This document shows, piece after piece, positions 32,501 to 42,100 of a DNA stretch of 64,000 nucleotides. A program made the position numbers and the translations under genes. The stretch comes from Amyelois transitella (taxonomy: Eukaryota; Arthropoda; Insecta; Lepidoptera; Pyralidae). The DNA is taken from positions 1,563,001-1,627,000 of the forward strand of contig NC_083532.1 in the NCBI RefSeq assembly GCF_032362555.1, read 5' to 3'. The notes under the pieces are model-generated. The model worked only from the letters and a program-made list of their open reading frames with translations, did no database searches and was not told the DNA's origin. Positions within the stretch are counted from its first letter, which is position 1, and every line of letters begins with the position of its first letter.

Positions 32501-34306
32501 GCACCAATAGAAAAAGAATATTATTTATTTTATTTATTTATTTAAACTTCATTGCACAAAATACAAATGTATAGCACAATTGGCGGACTTAATGCTGGAA
32601 GCATTATCTACCAGTCAACCATTGGGTCTGACAGAGAACTTTATGTGGGGTTAAACTAAATAAATATATTTATACCTACACAAAATATAAAATAAAATAA
32701 TTATAATATAGATACATAAAAACTACAGTATTACCACCCCATCACTATCTCATGGACGTCATAAAAAGCGATGGGCTAGCAACCTGTCACTATCTTAATC
32801 TCAGTTTCAATCATTAAGCTTCCTGTGTTTTCGGAATTATGGGTCCTGTCTTCGTCGTAAGGTATAGAGCAAAATCAAACCCTGTTTCAGATACTTCCTC
32901 AGCAGCTTCCTCCAGCACCAGATCTTCGAGGGGTTGTGCAAAGCCGCGGTGTTCGGGAGACGTGACGTTACAGAGGACGTGCCTGACACGATCACTCCTA
33001 ACCGCTGTGATATATACGGTTCTAAGAGTGCTGGGAAGATACTGAGGTGAGTTTTTAAAATAATTGGCGGAAGATTGCCGTGTGGTTCCCGGCGCCAATA
33101 CAAAAGAGAGTAGGACCACTCCATCTCTGGATGTCGTAAAAGGCGACTAAGGGATAGGCTTACAAACTTGGGATTCTTCTTTAGGCGATGGGCTAGCAGC
33201 CTGTCACTATTTGAATCTCAATTCTATCATTAAGCCAAATAGCTGAACGTGGCCATTCAGTCTTTTCAAGACTGTTGGCTCTGTCTACCCCGCAAGGGAT
33301 ATAGACGTGACCGTATGTATGTATGTATGTATTGGCGGAAGATCAGGTCAAGAGCATTCTCTTTGGTCTTGTGGGCAGAATGAATGAGAGTAAATTGACC
33401 AAGCGAATATACAAGGAGAGTATCGACAAGAAATAGGAGACGCCCTGGTTTTGACCAGCTTGGTCAAAAGACCTGATCTTCTGCTAATCGTTTTAAAAAC
33501 TCACCTCAGTATCTTCCCAGCACTCTTAGTATCGTATAGGTAAAGAATGCTCTAAAGGCCTTAATCGACTAGCTGGCATGAAGAGAATTATGAATGTGGA
33601 TGAAGCGAATGAAGTATCAAAATCAGTATTTTATTTAGAAAGTAGACCTTCGCAGGCATTTTTCATGTCATTACAGAGAGTGCAGAGTGGAAAGGAAGTG
33701 GAAAGATGCAGTCTCTGACTAAAACTCCGGGAAAGAGGCGTGATTAGTGATCCATACATACTTACATATAGTCACGACTATATCCCTTGCGGGGTAGACA
33801 GAGCCGACAGTCTTGAAATAACTAAAAGGCCACGTTCAGCTGTTTGGCTTAATGATAGAATTGAGATTTAAATAGTTAAGGTTGCTAGCCCGACGCCAAA
33901 AAGAAGAAGTTCCAAGTTCCAAGAACATCTTTTCGTAGCCTTTTACGACATGAATGGGAAAGAGAGTGGTCGTATTTTAAGAGCCGGGAACCACACGGCA
34001 CATGTCTATATATTCTTTTCTTATATTCGTCTAATAATTTTTTATAGAAAAATCTTTGGAAAAAAAACTTCGAGTCATCTAGCTACATTGGCTCTATCTA
34101 TCCCGTAAGGGATTAAGACGTGATGTACATATATTATTTTCAGAGATCTCATGTCCCAAGGCCACTCCGAACACTGGAGGATAATACTGTCATCGACGCT
34201 TGGAATTGAAGAAATATCATCGGAGTCTCTTTTGCGATACTACCGGCGACTACAAGATATTTTGCAGAGATTCGTCGTAAAATATCACGTTCCTATTGGC
34301 TGGTAA
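26523..34306 (+). CDS. Angiotensin-converting-enzyme-like zinc metallopeptidase (M2), nine exons
   Basis: Likely a secreted dipeptidyl carboxypeptidase of the insect Ance type. Exons: 26523-26872, 27741-28075, 28540-28728, 29464-29570, 29915-30060, 30497-30605, 31266-31744, 32891-33046 and 34144-34306. All have GT/AG borders and matching phases, total 2034 nt, 677 residues. Signal peptide LGIVTLTILFITFQTYNC. Family landmarks in order: NEEVLKWLWASWREMG, RGYIPAHLFGDLWSQNW, ARCHGAAADMF, zinc site HHEMGHIQYY, third ligand in HESIGD, DEYRWQYFEG, DVGAKFHVPDNTPYIRYF and CDIYGSKSAGK. The zinc ligands, catalytic Glu, and the Lys, His, Tyr and Arg of the C-terminal substrate and chloride site are present. 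Oddities: HGA replaces the usual HAS, the loop before HESIGD is short, and about 40 extra acidic residues follow HLHRLGLIN. No membrane anchor. AATAAA lies at 34335-34340. The precise paralog is not known. Confidence 0.93.
26893..27030 (-). repeat. S1 SINE, 3' half
   Basis: In ACE-like intron 1; runs from CCCTTGCGGGGTAGACAGAG to 'tgacaggttgctagcc'. Confidence 0.72.
27045..27310 (-). repeat. S2a SINE
   Basis: In ACE-like intron 1; 'ctaatattataaagctgaag' at its tail side to CGCGGGCACAGCTAGTT at its head. Confidence 0.82.
27415..27680 (-). repeat. S1 SINE with 12-bp target duplication
   Basis: CATATATTTTTA at 27403-27414 and 27681-27692. It ends 60 bp before exon 2 of the ACE-like gene. Confidence 0.88.
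28148..28432 (+). repeat. S2a SINE
   Basis: In ACE-like intron 2, starting 73 bp after the exon 2 donor site; complete from ACTAGCTGTGCCCGCGACTT to TTTATAATATTAGTATAGAT. Confidence 0.83.
28746..29080 (+). repeat. S1 3' tail fragment, interrupted by another S1
   Basis: 'gagactgttggctctgtc' with CCCCGCAAGGGATATGGACG lies directly after exon 3. Its tail is split at TATATGATTGTAC (28790-28802, repeated at 29061-29073). Confidence 0.75.
28803..29060 (-). repeat. S1 SINE with 13-bp target duplication
   Basis: 258 bp, complete, nested in the tail of an older S1 in ACE-like intron 3. Confidence 0.87.
29108..29215 (-). repeat. S4 SINE fragment
   Basis: 'ctcaccactctggagaggag', CCCGGGGTATACG and 'tttacacgaagcgactcc'. 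Confidence 0.7.
29216..29340 (+). repeat. GC-rich repeat, left arm of an inverted pair
   Basis: 'ctggggaaccgcggctcc', 'cgtctgtcgcgcggttcc', 'gcctggcgaaagatcttcc' and 'ggcggtcgagccgaatcatc'. It is inverted at 30644-30747. Confidence 0.75.
29341..29455 (+). repeat. LINE-C 3' end
   Basis: 'tttgacgtcaaccaatgttg' through 'cataataattaatatc' to 'aaatttgaataac', just before exon 4. Confidence 0.65.
29610..29770 (-). repeat. S1 SINE, 3' half
   Basis: In ACE-like intron 4; stops after 'cgcctaaaagaagaatcgc'. Confidence 0.72.
30061..30496. other. ACE-like intron 5, no repeat recognised
   Basis: AT-rich. It is the only intron of this gene over 400 bp in which I see no repeat copy. Confidence 0.4.
30644..30747 (-). 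repeat. GC-rich repeat, right arm of an inverted pair
   Basis: 'ggagcgatgattcggctcga', 'ccgccaccaaagggaag', 'atcttccgccaggctgg' and 'gcctggggaaccgcgcgac' are the reverse complement of 29216-29340 with small changes. A short piece recurs at 51630-51663. Confidence 0.75.
30898..31065 (-). repeat. S4 SINE fragment
   Basis: 'ttagtcccggttgctttttc', 'cgaagcgactcccgtctgac' and 'cgtattggatcgatcatg'. Confidence 0.72.
31066..31195 (-). repeat. S1 SINE, 3' half
   Basis: Directly follows the S4 fragment in ACE-like intron 6 and stops near 'atgatagaattgatctag'. Confidence 0.7.
32049..32124. repeat. Near-perfect 76-bp palindrome in ACE-like intron 7
   Basis: The arms are 38 nt with one mismatch and no loop. 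The left arm begins AATTAAAAATAGACCATACC and the centre is TCTATTAG/CTAATAGA. No other copy is in the window. Confidence 0.93.
32300..32395 (+). repeat. S4 SINE fragment
   Basis: 'ctgactcacccaatccagga' and 'gggatcctctccaaagagg'. Confidence 0.6.
32484..32820. repeat. Broken S1 pieces around a LINE 3' end
   Basis: 32484-32520 is an S1 head in plus orientation. 32521-32700 is a LINE-type 3' end in minus orientation, also found at 50640-50830. 32735-32820 is an S1 body piece in plus orientation. Confidence 0.65.
33076..33330 (+). repeat. S1 SINE with 13-bp target duplication
   Basis: 255 bp, from TGCCGTGTGGTTCCCGG to (TATG)n. ATTGGCGGAAGAT lies at 33063-33075 and 33331-33343. It sits only 29 bp after the donor site of ACE-like exon 8. 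Confidence 0.92.
33344..33750 (+). repeat. Degraded LINE-T pieces with an inverted duplicate
   Basis: 33370-33425 resembles LINE-T FGHVERMNESRLTKQIYKES. 33575-33610 and 33690-33750 resemble MKRIMNVDEA and the terminal region. 33470-33529 is an inverted copy of 33022-33075 plus the first bases after the S1 copy, that is, the end of exon 8 and its donor site. Confidence 0.72.
33752..34004 (-). repeat. S1 SINE
   Basis: 'acttacatatagtcacgac' to 'gagccgggaaccacacggca'; short internal losses near the head side. A further S1 tail piece in plus orientation lies at 34085-34130 before exon 9. Confidence 0.8.
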
Positions 34307-34344
34307 TTTGTAGGAAAAATTCTGTGCTTTATTTAATAAATAGA

Positions 34345-34475
34345 ATAGATTTATTTTCAAAATTGGATACAAGGTATCACTTATTGACGTCACATCACTT
34401 AAATCTAATTATAACTGCTGCCGCTTCCAAAGCGCATGTGTAGAGGAAGCGGCGGAACAAACTGCACTGCAGCAT
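34345..34475 (-). repeat. LINE-C 3' end
   Basis: 'gctgccgcttccaaagcgc', then 'gaagcggcggaacaaactgc' matches the reversed terminal codons seen at 7030 and 37688. It starts just after the ACE-like poly(A) signal. Confidence 0.65.
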
Positions 34476-35640
34476 TAATAATATACATATCGATTGCATT
34501 CACGATTATAATGATTTAAAAAAAGGTATTACTAAGTCCACAGATGTAGGTATAATGAATTGTGACAGAGTGATCGTTTAAGAAAAGAGAAAGTAAAGGT
34601 TGCCGAGGTCAGATGGGAGTCGCTTCTTGTGAAAACCTCACCCAATCCAGGATTTTAAAAAATTGTGAGGAAAGAGTGTTAAATACTTATTGTCGATAAC
34701 AATTCTAGCTGTTGTTATCAAAACTCGGAAACAAATTTTTAATGTCGCGAGGCCAAGGAAAAATAATAAAAATCATTTTTACATAACAATAAATACGCTT
34801 TATTTAACTTAAATTAAATAAAAATATACACGACAATTTGTTCATATACCTAATAATAATAGTAAAGAAAAAAATCAAGAATAACCATAAGAAAATAAAT
34901 TAGAAGCGACTGAAATAATTTATTTAAAGCATTCTTAATTATTCTTAATTTACGTTTATTTACATTTAATTTTAATTCGTATTATTTTGAAAATTGAAAT
35001 AAAAAAAAATATTTTATCTGTACAACTATTTAACAAATTATGTACAAAATGCTATAGGCACTATGAATAAAGTATATTTTTTGTTCCCTTGATTCCATAT
35101 GGTAATTTCTTGAAATCAATATCACATATTTTTAACTAAGCATCTAAAAATTGTTTCACAATAAAAAAAAGTGTGAAAAAATAAATATTTTTTACGTATT
35201 TCATTTAAATTATAAACAGTTTTTTTCTCTCTCCCGATTAGGGAAATCTTTCTTATAGATTAAAAAAATCTTGTAGAAACGGTTACAAAAATACCTTCTC
35301 TTGAAAGCAGTAAATTTTAAACAAACGTAGCAGATTTGTTGTTTCTTGACATTTCTATTAGACTCTTGTTCTAAATACATTTTGCGGTCTCTTGGCGATT
35401 AAAACGCTTACAAATATAACGGGTTCTTTTGATTCAACGTTATTATTTTATTTCATTGATAATTCAAAATTTATGATAATGATTCTATTATCTGAGTAAA
35501 ACCTTATCAGCGTCCATTTTGGCTACAACTCTTAATCACCATATGAGTACTGGTTCGTCTAAGATTTATCAAAATCTTGTAAAAACTACGAAATGGGACT
35601 AATTTTGAGCTGAAAATTTTTGTGCAACCTTTCAAGATTA
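34476..35640. other. AT-rich region between two convergent genes
   Basis: A short S4 fragment at 34595-34690; otherwise nothing recognised. It probably contains the 3' UTR of the protease gene, but no limit is visible. Confidence 0.4.
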
Positions 35641-35930
35641 ATACCCCAGGGGAAAAAAATACTCCACGGAAATATCAACGATACTTCAGGGGACTACTTT
35701 GTTACTCCAGGGGAAAGTATTGATACTCCAGGTATATACAAGTGTTGCTTCAGGTGAACATCAAACACGTTTGATACGCCTAGAAAATACCACTGACACT
35801 TCCAAGGAACATCACTGACACTCCAGGGGAAAATCAAACGGGTTAGCAGAGAAATATAATTTTCCACGAAAATATCAATGATACTCAATGCAAATATGAC
35901 TGATACTTATTATCAAACGTGTCCGATACT
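35641..35930. repeat. Degenerate short tandem repeats downstream of the protease stop
   Basis: Variants of GATACTCCAGGGGAAAATATC recur irregularly about every 25-45 bp (35643, 35690, 35703, 35727, 35790, 35815, 35870). The block ends a few bases before the stop codon at 35939-35937, so it falls in or next to the 3' UTR. Confidence 0.7.
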
Positions 35931-35936
35931 AAACAA

Positions 35937-36169
35937 CTATGAAAGAGTCGTCGCGTGTGAGATCCAGTCTACAGTGTGCGCTACTCTGTGGTAAATGCCC
36001 GGTTGGCCCCGACTTGCGCAGGAGTAACCGGCGGAGACCACGCCGATGAGGTACCAGCGGCCGGCTCGCTCTAACATTAGGGGACCCCCGCTGTCGCCTT
36101 GGCAACTGTCCTTACCACCACCTCGGTACCCCGCGCAGAGCATCTCAGGGTATATGACTACGTTTATAC
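35937..36169 (-). CDS. Protease exon with catalytic serine (last exon)
   Basis: [18 protein letters not shown] to the TAG stop. It contains CQGDSGGP, and [20 protein letters not shown] gives a GYS-containing specificity loop. The acceptor CAG is at 36172-36170. An S1 SINE lies 46 bp upstream of it in the intron. Confidence 0.94.
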
Positions 36170-39100
36170 CTGTAAAAGTTAGAATGGTATTATAATTTGA
36201 TTGCAGAGTAATTTTGCGTTTGGTTGCCGGCACCAATACAAAAAAAAAAGAACAGGACCACTCCATCTCTTTCCCATGGATGTCGTGAAAGGCGACTAAG
36301 GGATAGGCTTACAAACTTGGGATTCCTTTTTAGGCGATGGGTTAGCAACCTGTCACTATTTGAATCTCAATTCTATCATTAAGCCAAATAGCTGAACGTG
36401 GCCATTCAGTCTTTTCAAGACTGTTGACTCTGTCTACCCCGCAAGGGATATAGACGTGACGTGTGTATGTATGTAGTAATTTTATGTTGTCACGACCTTA
36501 AAGAAGATAATCGTCTGGTAAAATTCGGTTCGGTCTGGTTTGGAACACATCAGAGAGTGATCAAGACGTGTAACTTCCGAGAATATAGAACGGTTGAGTT
36601 TATAATGTGCCGTGTGGTTCCTGGCACCTATATAAAAAAGAATAAGACCACTCCAGCTCTTTCCCATGGATGTCGTAAAAGGCGACTAAGGGATAGGCTT
36701 ATGAACTTGGGATTCTTCTTTTAGGCGATGGGCTAGCAGCCTGTCACTATTTGAATCCCAATTCTGTCATTAAGCCATACAGCTGAGCGCGGCCTATCAG
36801 TATTATCAAGACTGTTGGCTCAAATATAGATAAAATCTCGTCTTAATCCCTTAAATATAAAGCTGAAGAGTCTGTTTGTTTGAACGTGCTAATCTCAGGA
36901 AGTACTGATTCGAATTGAAACATTATTTTTGTATTGAATAGACCATTTATCGAGGAAGGCTTCAGGCTATATAACATCACGCTGCTACTATTAGGAGCGA
37001 AGAAATAATGTAAAATGTGAAAAATACGGGGAAAAATTATTCATCCTTAAGGGGTTCAATAATGCCCAAAATAACTATTCCACGCGGACGGAGTCACAGC
37101 TAGTATTTGATAAGAACGACGATAGCCATTGAAATCCAGAAACTGACCATTAGCCCTGTGCCACCTCTCACAGACTCTGTTATCCAGGACAGGTACATCA
37201 ACAGCTTGGAGGGTCCGTGGTCGGAGTCTCGACCCAGGGCTCAGAGCTCCCCAGCCGGCTGCCCAGCCGTACTGCCCGAGGAAGTCTGACCCTCGTTCTG
37301 GTAAACATATCGGAGCTGGAACAGAACAGGATTACAAGATCAATCAACCTCTTTTGCATAATCCCTGGAGAAGATTTGATTGCGTATTCTATGAGATACA
37401 TACATACATACATATGGTCACGTCTATATCCCTTGTGGGGTAGACAGAGCCAACAGTCTTGAAAAGACTGATAGGCCACGCTCAACTATTTGGCTTAATG
37501 ATAGAATTGAGATTCAAATAGTGACAGGTTGCTAGCCCATTGATTAAAAAAAGAATCCCAAGTTTGTAAGCCTATCTCTTAGTCGCCTTTTACGACATCC
37601 ATAGGAAAGAGATGGAGTGGTCCCATTCTTTTTTGTACTGGTGCCGGGAACCACACGGCACTAAGTATGACGGCACGGGACTAACTCTTTCAAATTCAAA
37701 TTCAAATTCAAAATTTTTATTCATTATTATAGGATACTATTATATCGCTTAATAATTGTCGTATGGTTTAACAACATTGGTTGACGTCAAATAAATTACT
37801 TAAAAACTAAGTTTACTGCCGCTTCCAAGGCGTCAGTGCAGAAGAAACGGTAACAAACTGCACTGCAGCATTTTCTTCAACAACGTCAACTTCACAATAT
37901 TAAATTATACTTAGAATACTTAGAATAGAAGTAATAGAACTTTGAGATACAAGTATATGGAAGTCTCTTTACTCCTCCTCTTTACTCGGAGTGATTATTT
38001 TTAAAGGAATAAGAAGAAGGGGCTTTTTATATGAAGAGGCATTTTATTCCAGACGAGAACAATCTTAGTTCTAAAACTACATACGACCAAGAATACTAAC
38101 CTATATGAGGCATGTAATGCACATTTCTATCCAAAGTAAGCACGGCCACATCAAACCGATCTGCTTGGGGGGTGAACTTAAAGAGGGGGTGGACTTTTAT
38201 AGTTCGTACGCCGAACGTGTAAGCCGGCAGGGGTTCAGCCGCTGAATTGATGACGTAGTCCCCAAGAGTGACTCGCACGTGGCGTGGCTGCGCGCGCGCA
38301 ACGCAGTGCCCGGCTGTTACAACATGGCGCCGCGATATTAGCGAGCCGCCGCATCTGGAATGCAAAAGGTTTTAAAGTAATTAAAATTATGGAAAAATCT
38401 TTATGTAGTACATATATATTATTTATATCTTTATCTTTTCTTTTTTACCAGTAAACCTTTAGAAATAGAAAATGTAAATAAATGGGATACTTTAGAGAGA
38501 AAAAGCGGAAACGGAAATAAGAACGTGATCATAGAGATGATCACGTTGGAGATTATTTATTTATTTCAAAGTTAATTTACTTTTTTTAATATACGCATAT
38601 AATCACTTCTTTATCCCTTTGCGGGGAAGACAAAGCCAACAGTCTTGAAAACACTGACACTGATGGCCACGTTCAGCTGTTTGCCTTAATGATAGAATTG
38701 AGATTGAAATAAGAAGTGACGCTAGCGCATCGCCTAAAAGAAGAATCCCAAGTTTACAAGCCATGGAGAGGAGTGAATGAGGAATGGAGTGGTCCTATTC
38801 GTTTTTTTTCTATTGGTGCCGGGAACCACACGGCATTTTTTTTTAATACGAGCTATTTTTAGATGAACTTATATCGATTTTTGTAAGCATGTGTGTATGT
38901 CGTTTAAACAAAAAACCAGCACCTTTGTGCTACAGTTGTTGTATTTATACTCCCTTATATTCATTTACTAGCTGTACCAGCGACTTCATCCGCGTGGAAT
39001 AGTTATTTTGGGCATCATTGAAGCCCTCAAGGATGAATAATTTTCCCCGATGTTTTTCACATTCTCCATTATTTATGCGCTTCTAATAATTGCAGCGTGA

Positions 39101-42100
39101 CGTTATATAGCCTAAAGCCTTCCTCGATAAATGGTCTATTCAACGCAAAAATAATAATTCAATTCGAACCAGTACTTCCTGAGATTAGCGCATTCAAACA
39201 AAGAACAAACTCTTCAGCTTTATAATATTAATATTGATTTTGTACATAAATAAAGAAAAAAATAAAGAAAAGAAACATCGCATTCACGTTTTCACCATAT
39301 TATTATGACATCTTGCAAAAGGCATCATGTAATATGTGTCTATCATAATTATGTCTAAAAGACGACACAATGCAACATGTGCCAAGCGTAGCGAGCACTG
39401 TCGTAATTCTTGTAATAGTGATGGTAACCGCTTTCAATCTTTTAAACTTGGCTCTGTCTACCCCGCAAGGGATATAGGCGTGACTATATGTATGTGTATC
39501 TTACTAGCGTTAGTCCCGGTTGTATACTCATGATGGAAGCCTATGGTATGACCACGATACTAATGTCGATATATCAGGTTATCATACGAAATGACTTGCA
39601 TGAAGAGAGTTATGAATGTGGATGAAGCGAGGGAAGTATGCAGAGATCGTGGCAAGTGGAAAGAGGTAGGTAGTCTCTGCCTACCCCTCCGGGAAAGAGG
39701 CGTGATTTTAAGTATGTATGTCTTGTTAATGCTGATTTCATTGTATGTTCTTAGTGAATTTTACAGTAATTTTTAAGAGGCGTGATTTTATGTATGTATG
39801 TATGTTTTACGCACTTTCGTAACTTATTTTCCCATCACTATTGCATCAAGATAACGGACGCGTATTTTCGTAACAGTACCATATTTATCAGTGCAATACT
39901 TGTTGCACTACTTACCGCTCTAGTACCATTTTTAAGGTCATTGAAAATCAATTTTTAAGGCATCTATTATTTAGTATCTTAATCAAGTTAAGGACGTCCT
40001 GGTAAAGGGTCAGGTCAAAAGTACCCGAAACCGCCGAGCTTGCATGAAGAGAGTTATGAATGTGGATGTGGCAAGTGGAAAGAGGTAGTCTCTGCCTACC
40101 CCTCCGGGAAAGAGGCGTGATTTTATGTATGTATTATTTAGTAGTAAAGGTCCGAATTAAGAATTGCGTTTCAATACAGCCGTGTACGCGAACCAATAGT
40201 TATTTTCTTAGTTACAAACATAGCGTGTGGTTTTCAGCATGTTAGAATATAACCACTTAATATAATTCCCGTGGATGTAGTAATGGGCGACTAAGGAATA
40301 GGCTTATAAACTTAGCATTAGATAGGTTAGCAACCCTGACACATAATTCAATCTCAATCCTATTATAAAGCCATATAGCTGAATGTGGCCTTTTGTCTTT
40401 TCTAAATTGTTATCTCTGTCTACCCCGCAGGGGATATTGACGTGGTGTAGAAAGATCATGGCTGGACGTCCCAAAAGATGATATGCGAGCCAATGGACTG
40501 AAATCGGAGGACGCCGAAAGTCGGACTAAGTGTAGAGAGAAAAGTCGGAAGGCGGACCCCGGGTCCCGAAGGACTTCTGTGGTGGGTGCAACCGGGAAGA
40601 GAGATGAGAGAGAGTTACAAATTACATACATACAAACATATGATCACGTCTATATCCCTAGCGGGGTAGACAGAGCCACCAGTCTTGAAAAGACTGATAG
40701 GTCACGCTCAGCTGTTTGGCTTAGTGATAGAATTGAGATTCAAATAGTGACAGGTTGCTAGCCCATCGCCTAAAAGAGGAATCCCAAGTTTATAAGCCTA
40801 TCCCTTAGTCGCTTTTTACGACATCCGTGGGAAAGAGATGGAGTGGTCCTATTCTTTTTTGTAATGGTGCCGGGAACCACACGGCACACAAACAAATTAC
40901 AAAGCAAATTTTTTTAAATATGAGAAGAAAAAAAAAGCGGAATAGTTAAGTATAAGTTAGTTCTAAAAATACATGCAATATTTACATATGCATATTTACA
41001 AATTATGTTAATAAATGTAAAATATGAAACGAGGAATGTGCGAAAAAGTTTGTGACAGATTTCTAATAAACAAGAAATACTAAAAAAAATATATATCTAT
41101 TCACACCTACACATTTATTATTTACAAAATTTACATGAAGATAAAAGAGTTTTTTAATGAAGAATGAATTTTTTAAGCCATATTAATTTAAATAAAGAAG
41201 GTAAAATATCTGAAATGTAAAAAAACAAAAATTACGTTTGACCCAAATTCTTATCCTAGTTAATTTTCATTTCACGGAATTAGTGTTTGTTTATTTAAAA
41301 AAGATGAAATATTTATGTCAATTTTTTATTTTGTATTTTCATAATTTATAAATAATGTTATGAGTATTTTTTTTCCAAACTAAACTACTGAAAATATTAG
41401 AAGAATACTAATACTTCTACGAGTTACACTATACCAAGAAACCTATTTGAAGACTGTAACTACAGAACTCATGCGGTCTCTTTCTCGCACATTTACCTCT
41501 CTATCCAACACTGCTTCCACCCGATAAGCTCGAAAATGGACATAAGCATGTTGCATCTGCAAAATTAATTTATTAATTGATATATTAGTATTTATTAGTA
41601 CACACAAAATATGGTAACATTCACAGAATATTTTTTACAAATTCTTGAAAAAAGTTTTTTTATTAAATCTTTGCAATTAATAAAATATAATTTTCATAAC
41701 TTATCAAAACGAAAATATTATTGAAAATATCACCATATTAAAAAATGAACATGATATATTAACACACTAAAAATGTATGTAATGTAATGTGTAAATATCT
41801 GTGCAATAAAATTTTTACAAAAAAAAAAAAACAAAAAATAAGTAAAAAGTGTTTGATTAAAAAATATCTGTCATAGAAAAAAGTTACTGATAAAGTATCA
41901 AATTGCATAACAAAACAGATAAAACAAACAATTAAACAAAAAATTACATCTCAATATTTACAAAAAGAAAAGATTTTTCATTTTCTGTTAAAAAATATTG
42001 TCTTTCTCAATTTTTTCAGTTAAGAGTGTTCTCAATTACCTACTATGCTAATAAGATTATAAAATGAATATACTTTTGCTTATATTCCAAAATAAATTAA

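Noticed and set aside
32814-33119. Minus-strand open frame of about 100 residues
   Set aside because: It is the opposite strand of ACE-like exon 8 (32891-33046) plus part of an S1 SINE; the plus strand has matching splice sites and family motifs.
40483-40761. 92-residue open frame
   Set aside because: The first half is a LINE C-terminal fragment and the second half is antisense S1 SINE.
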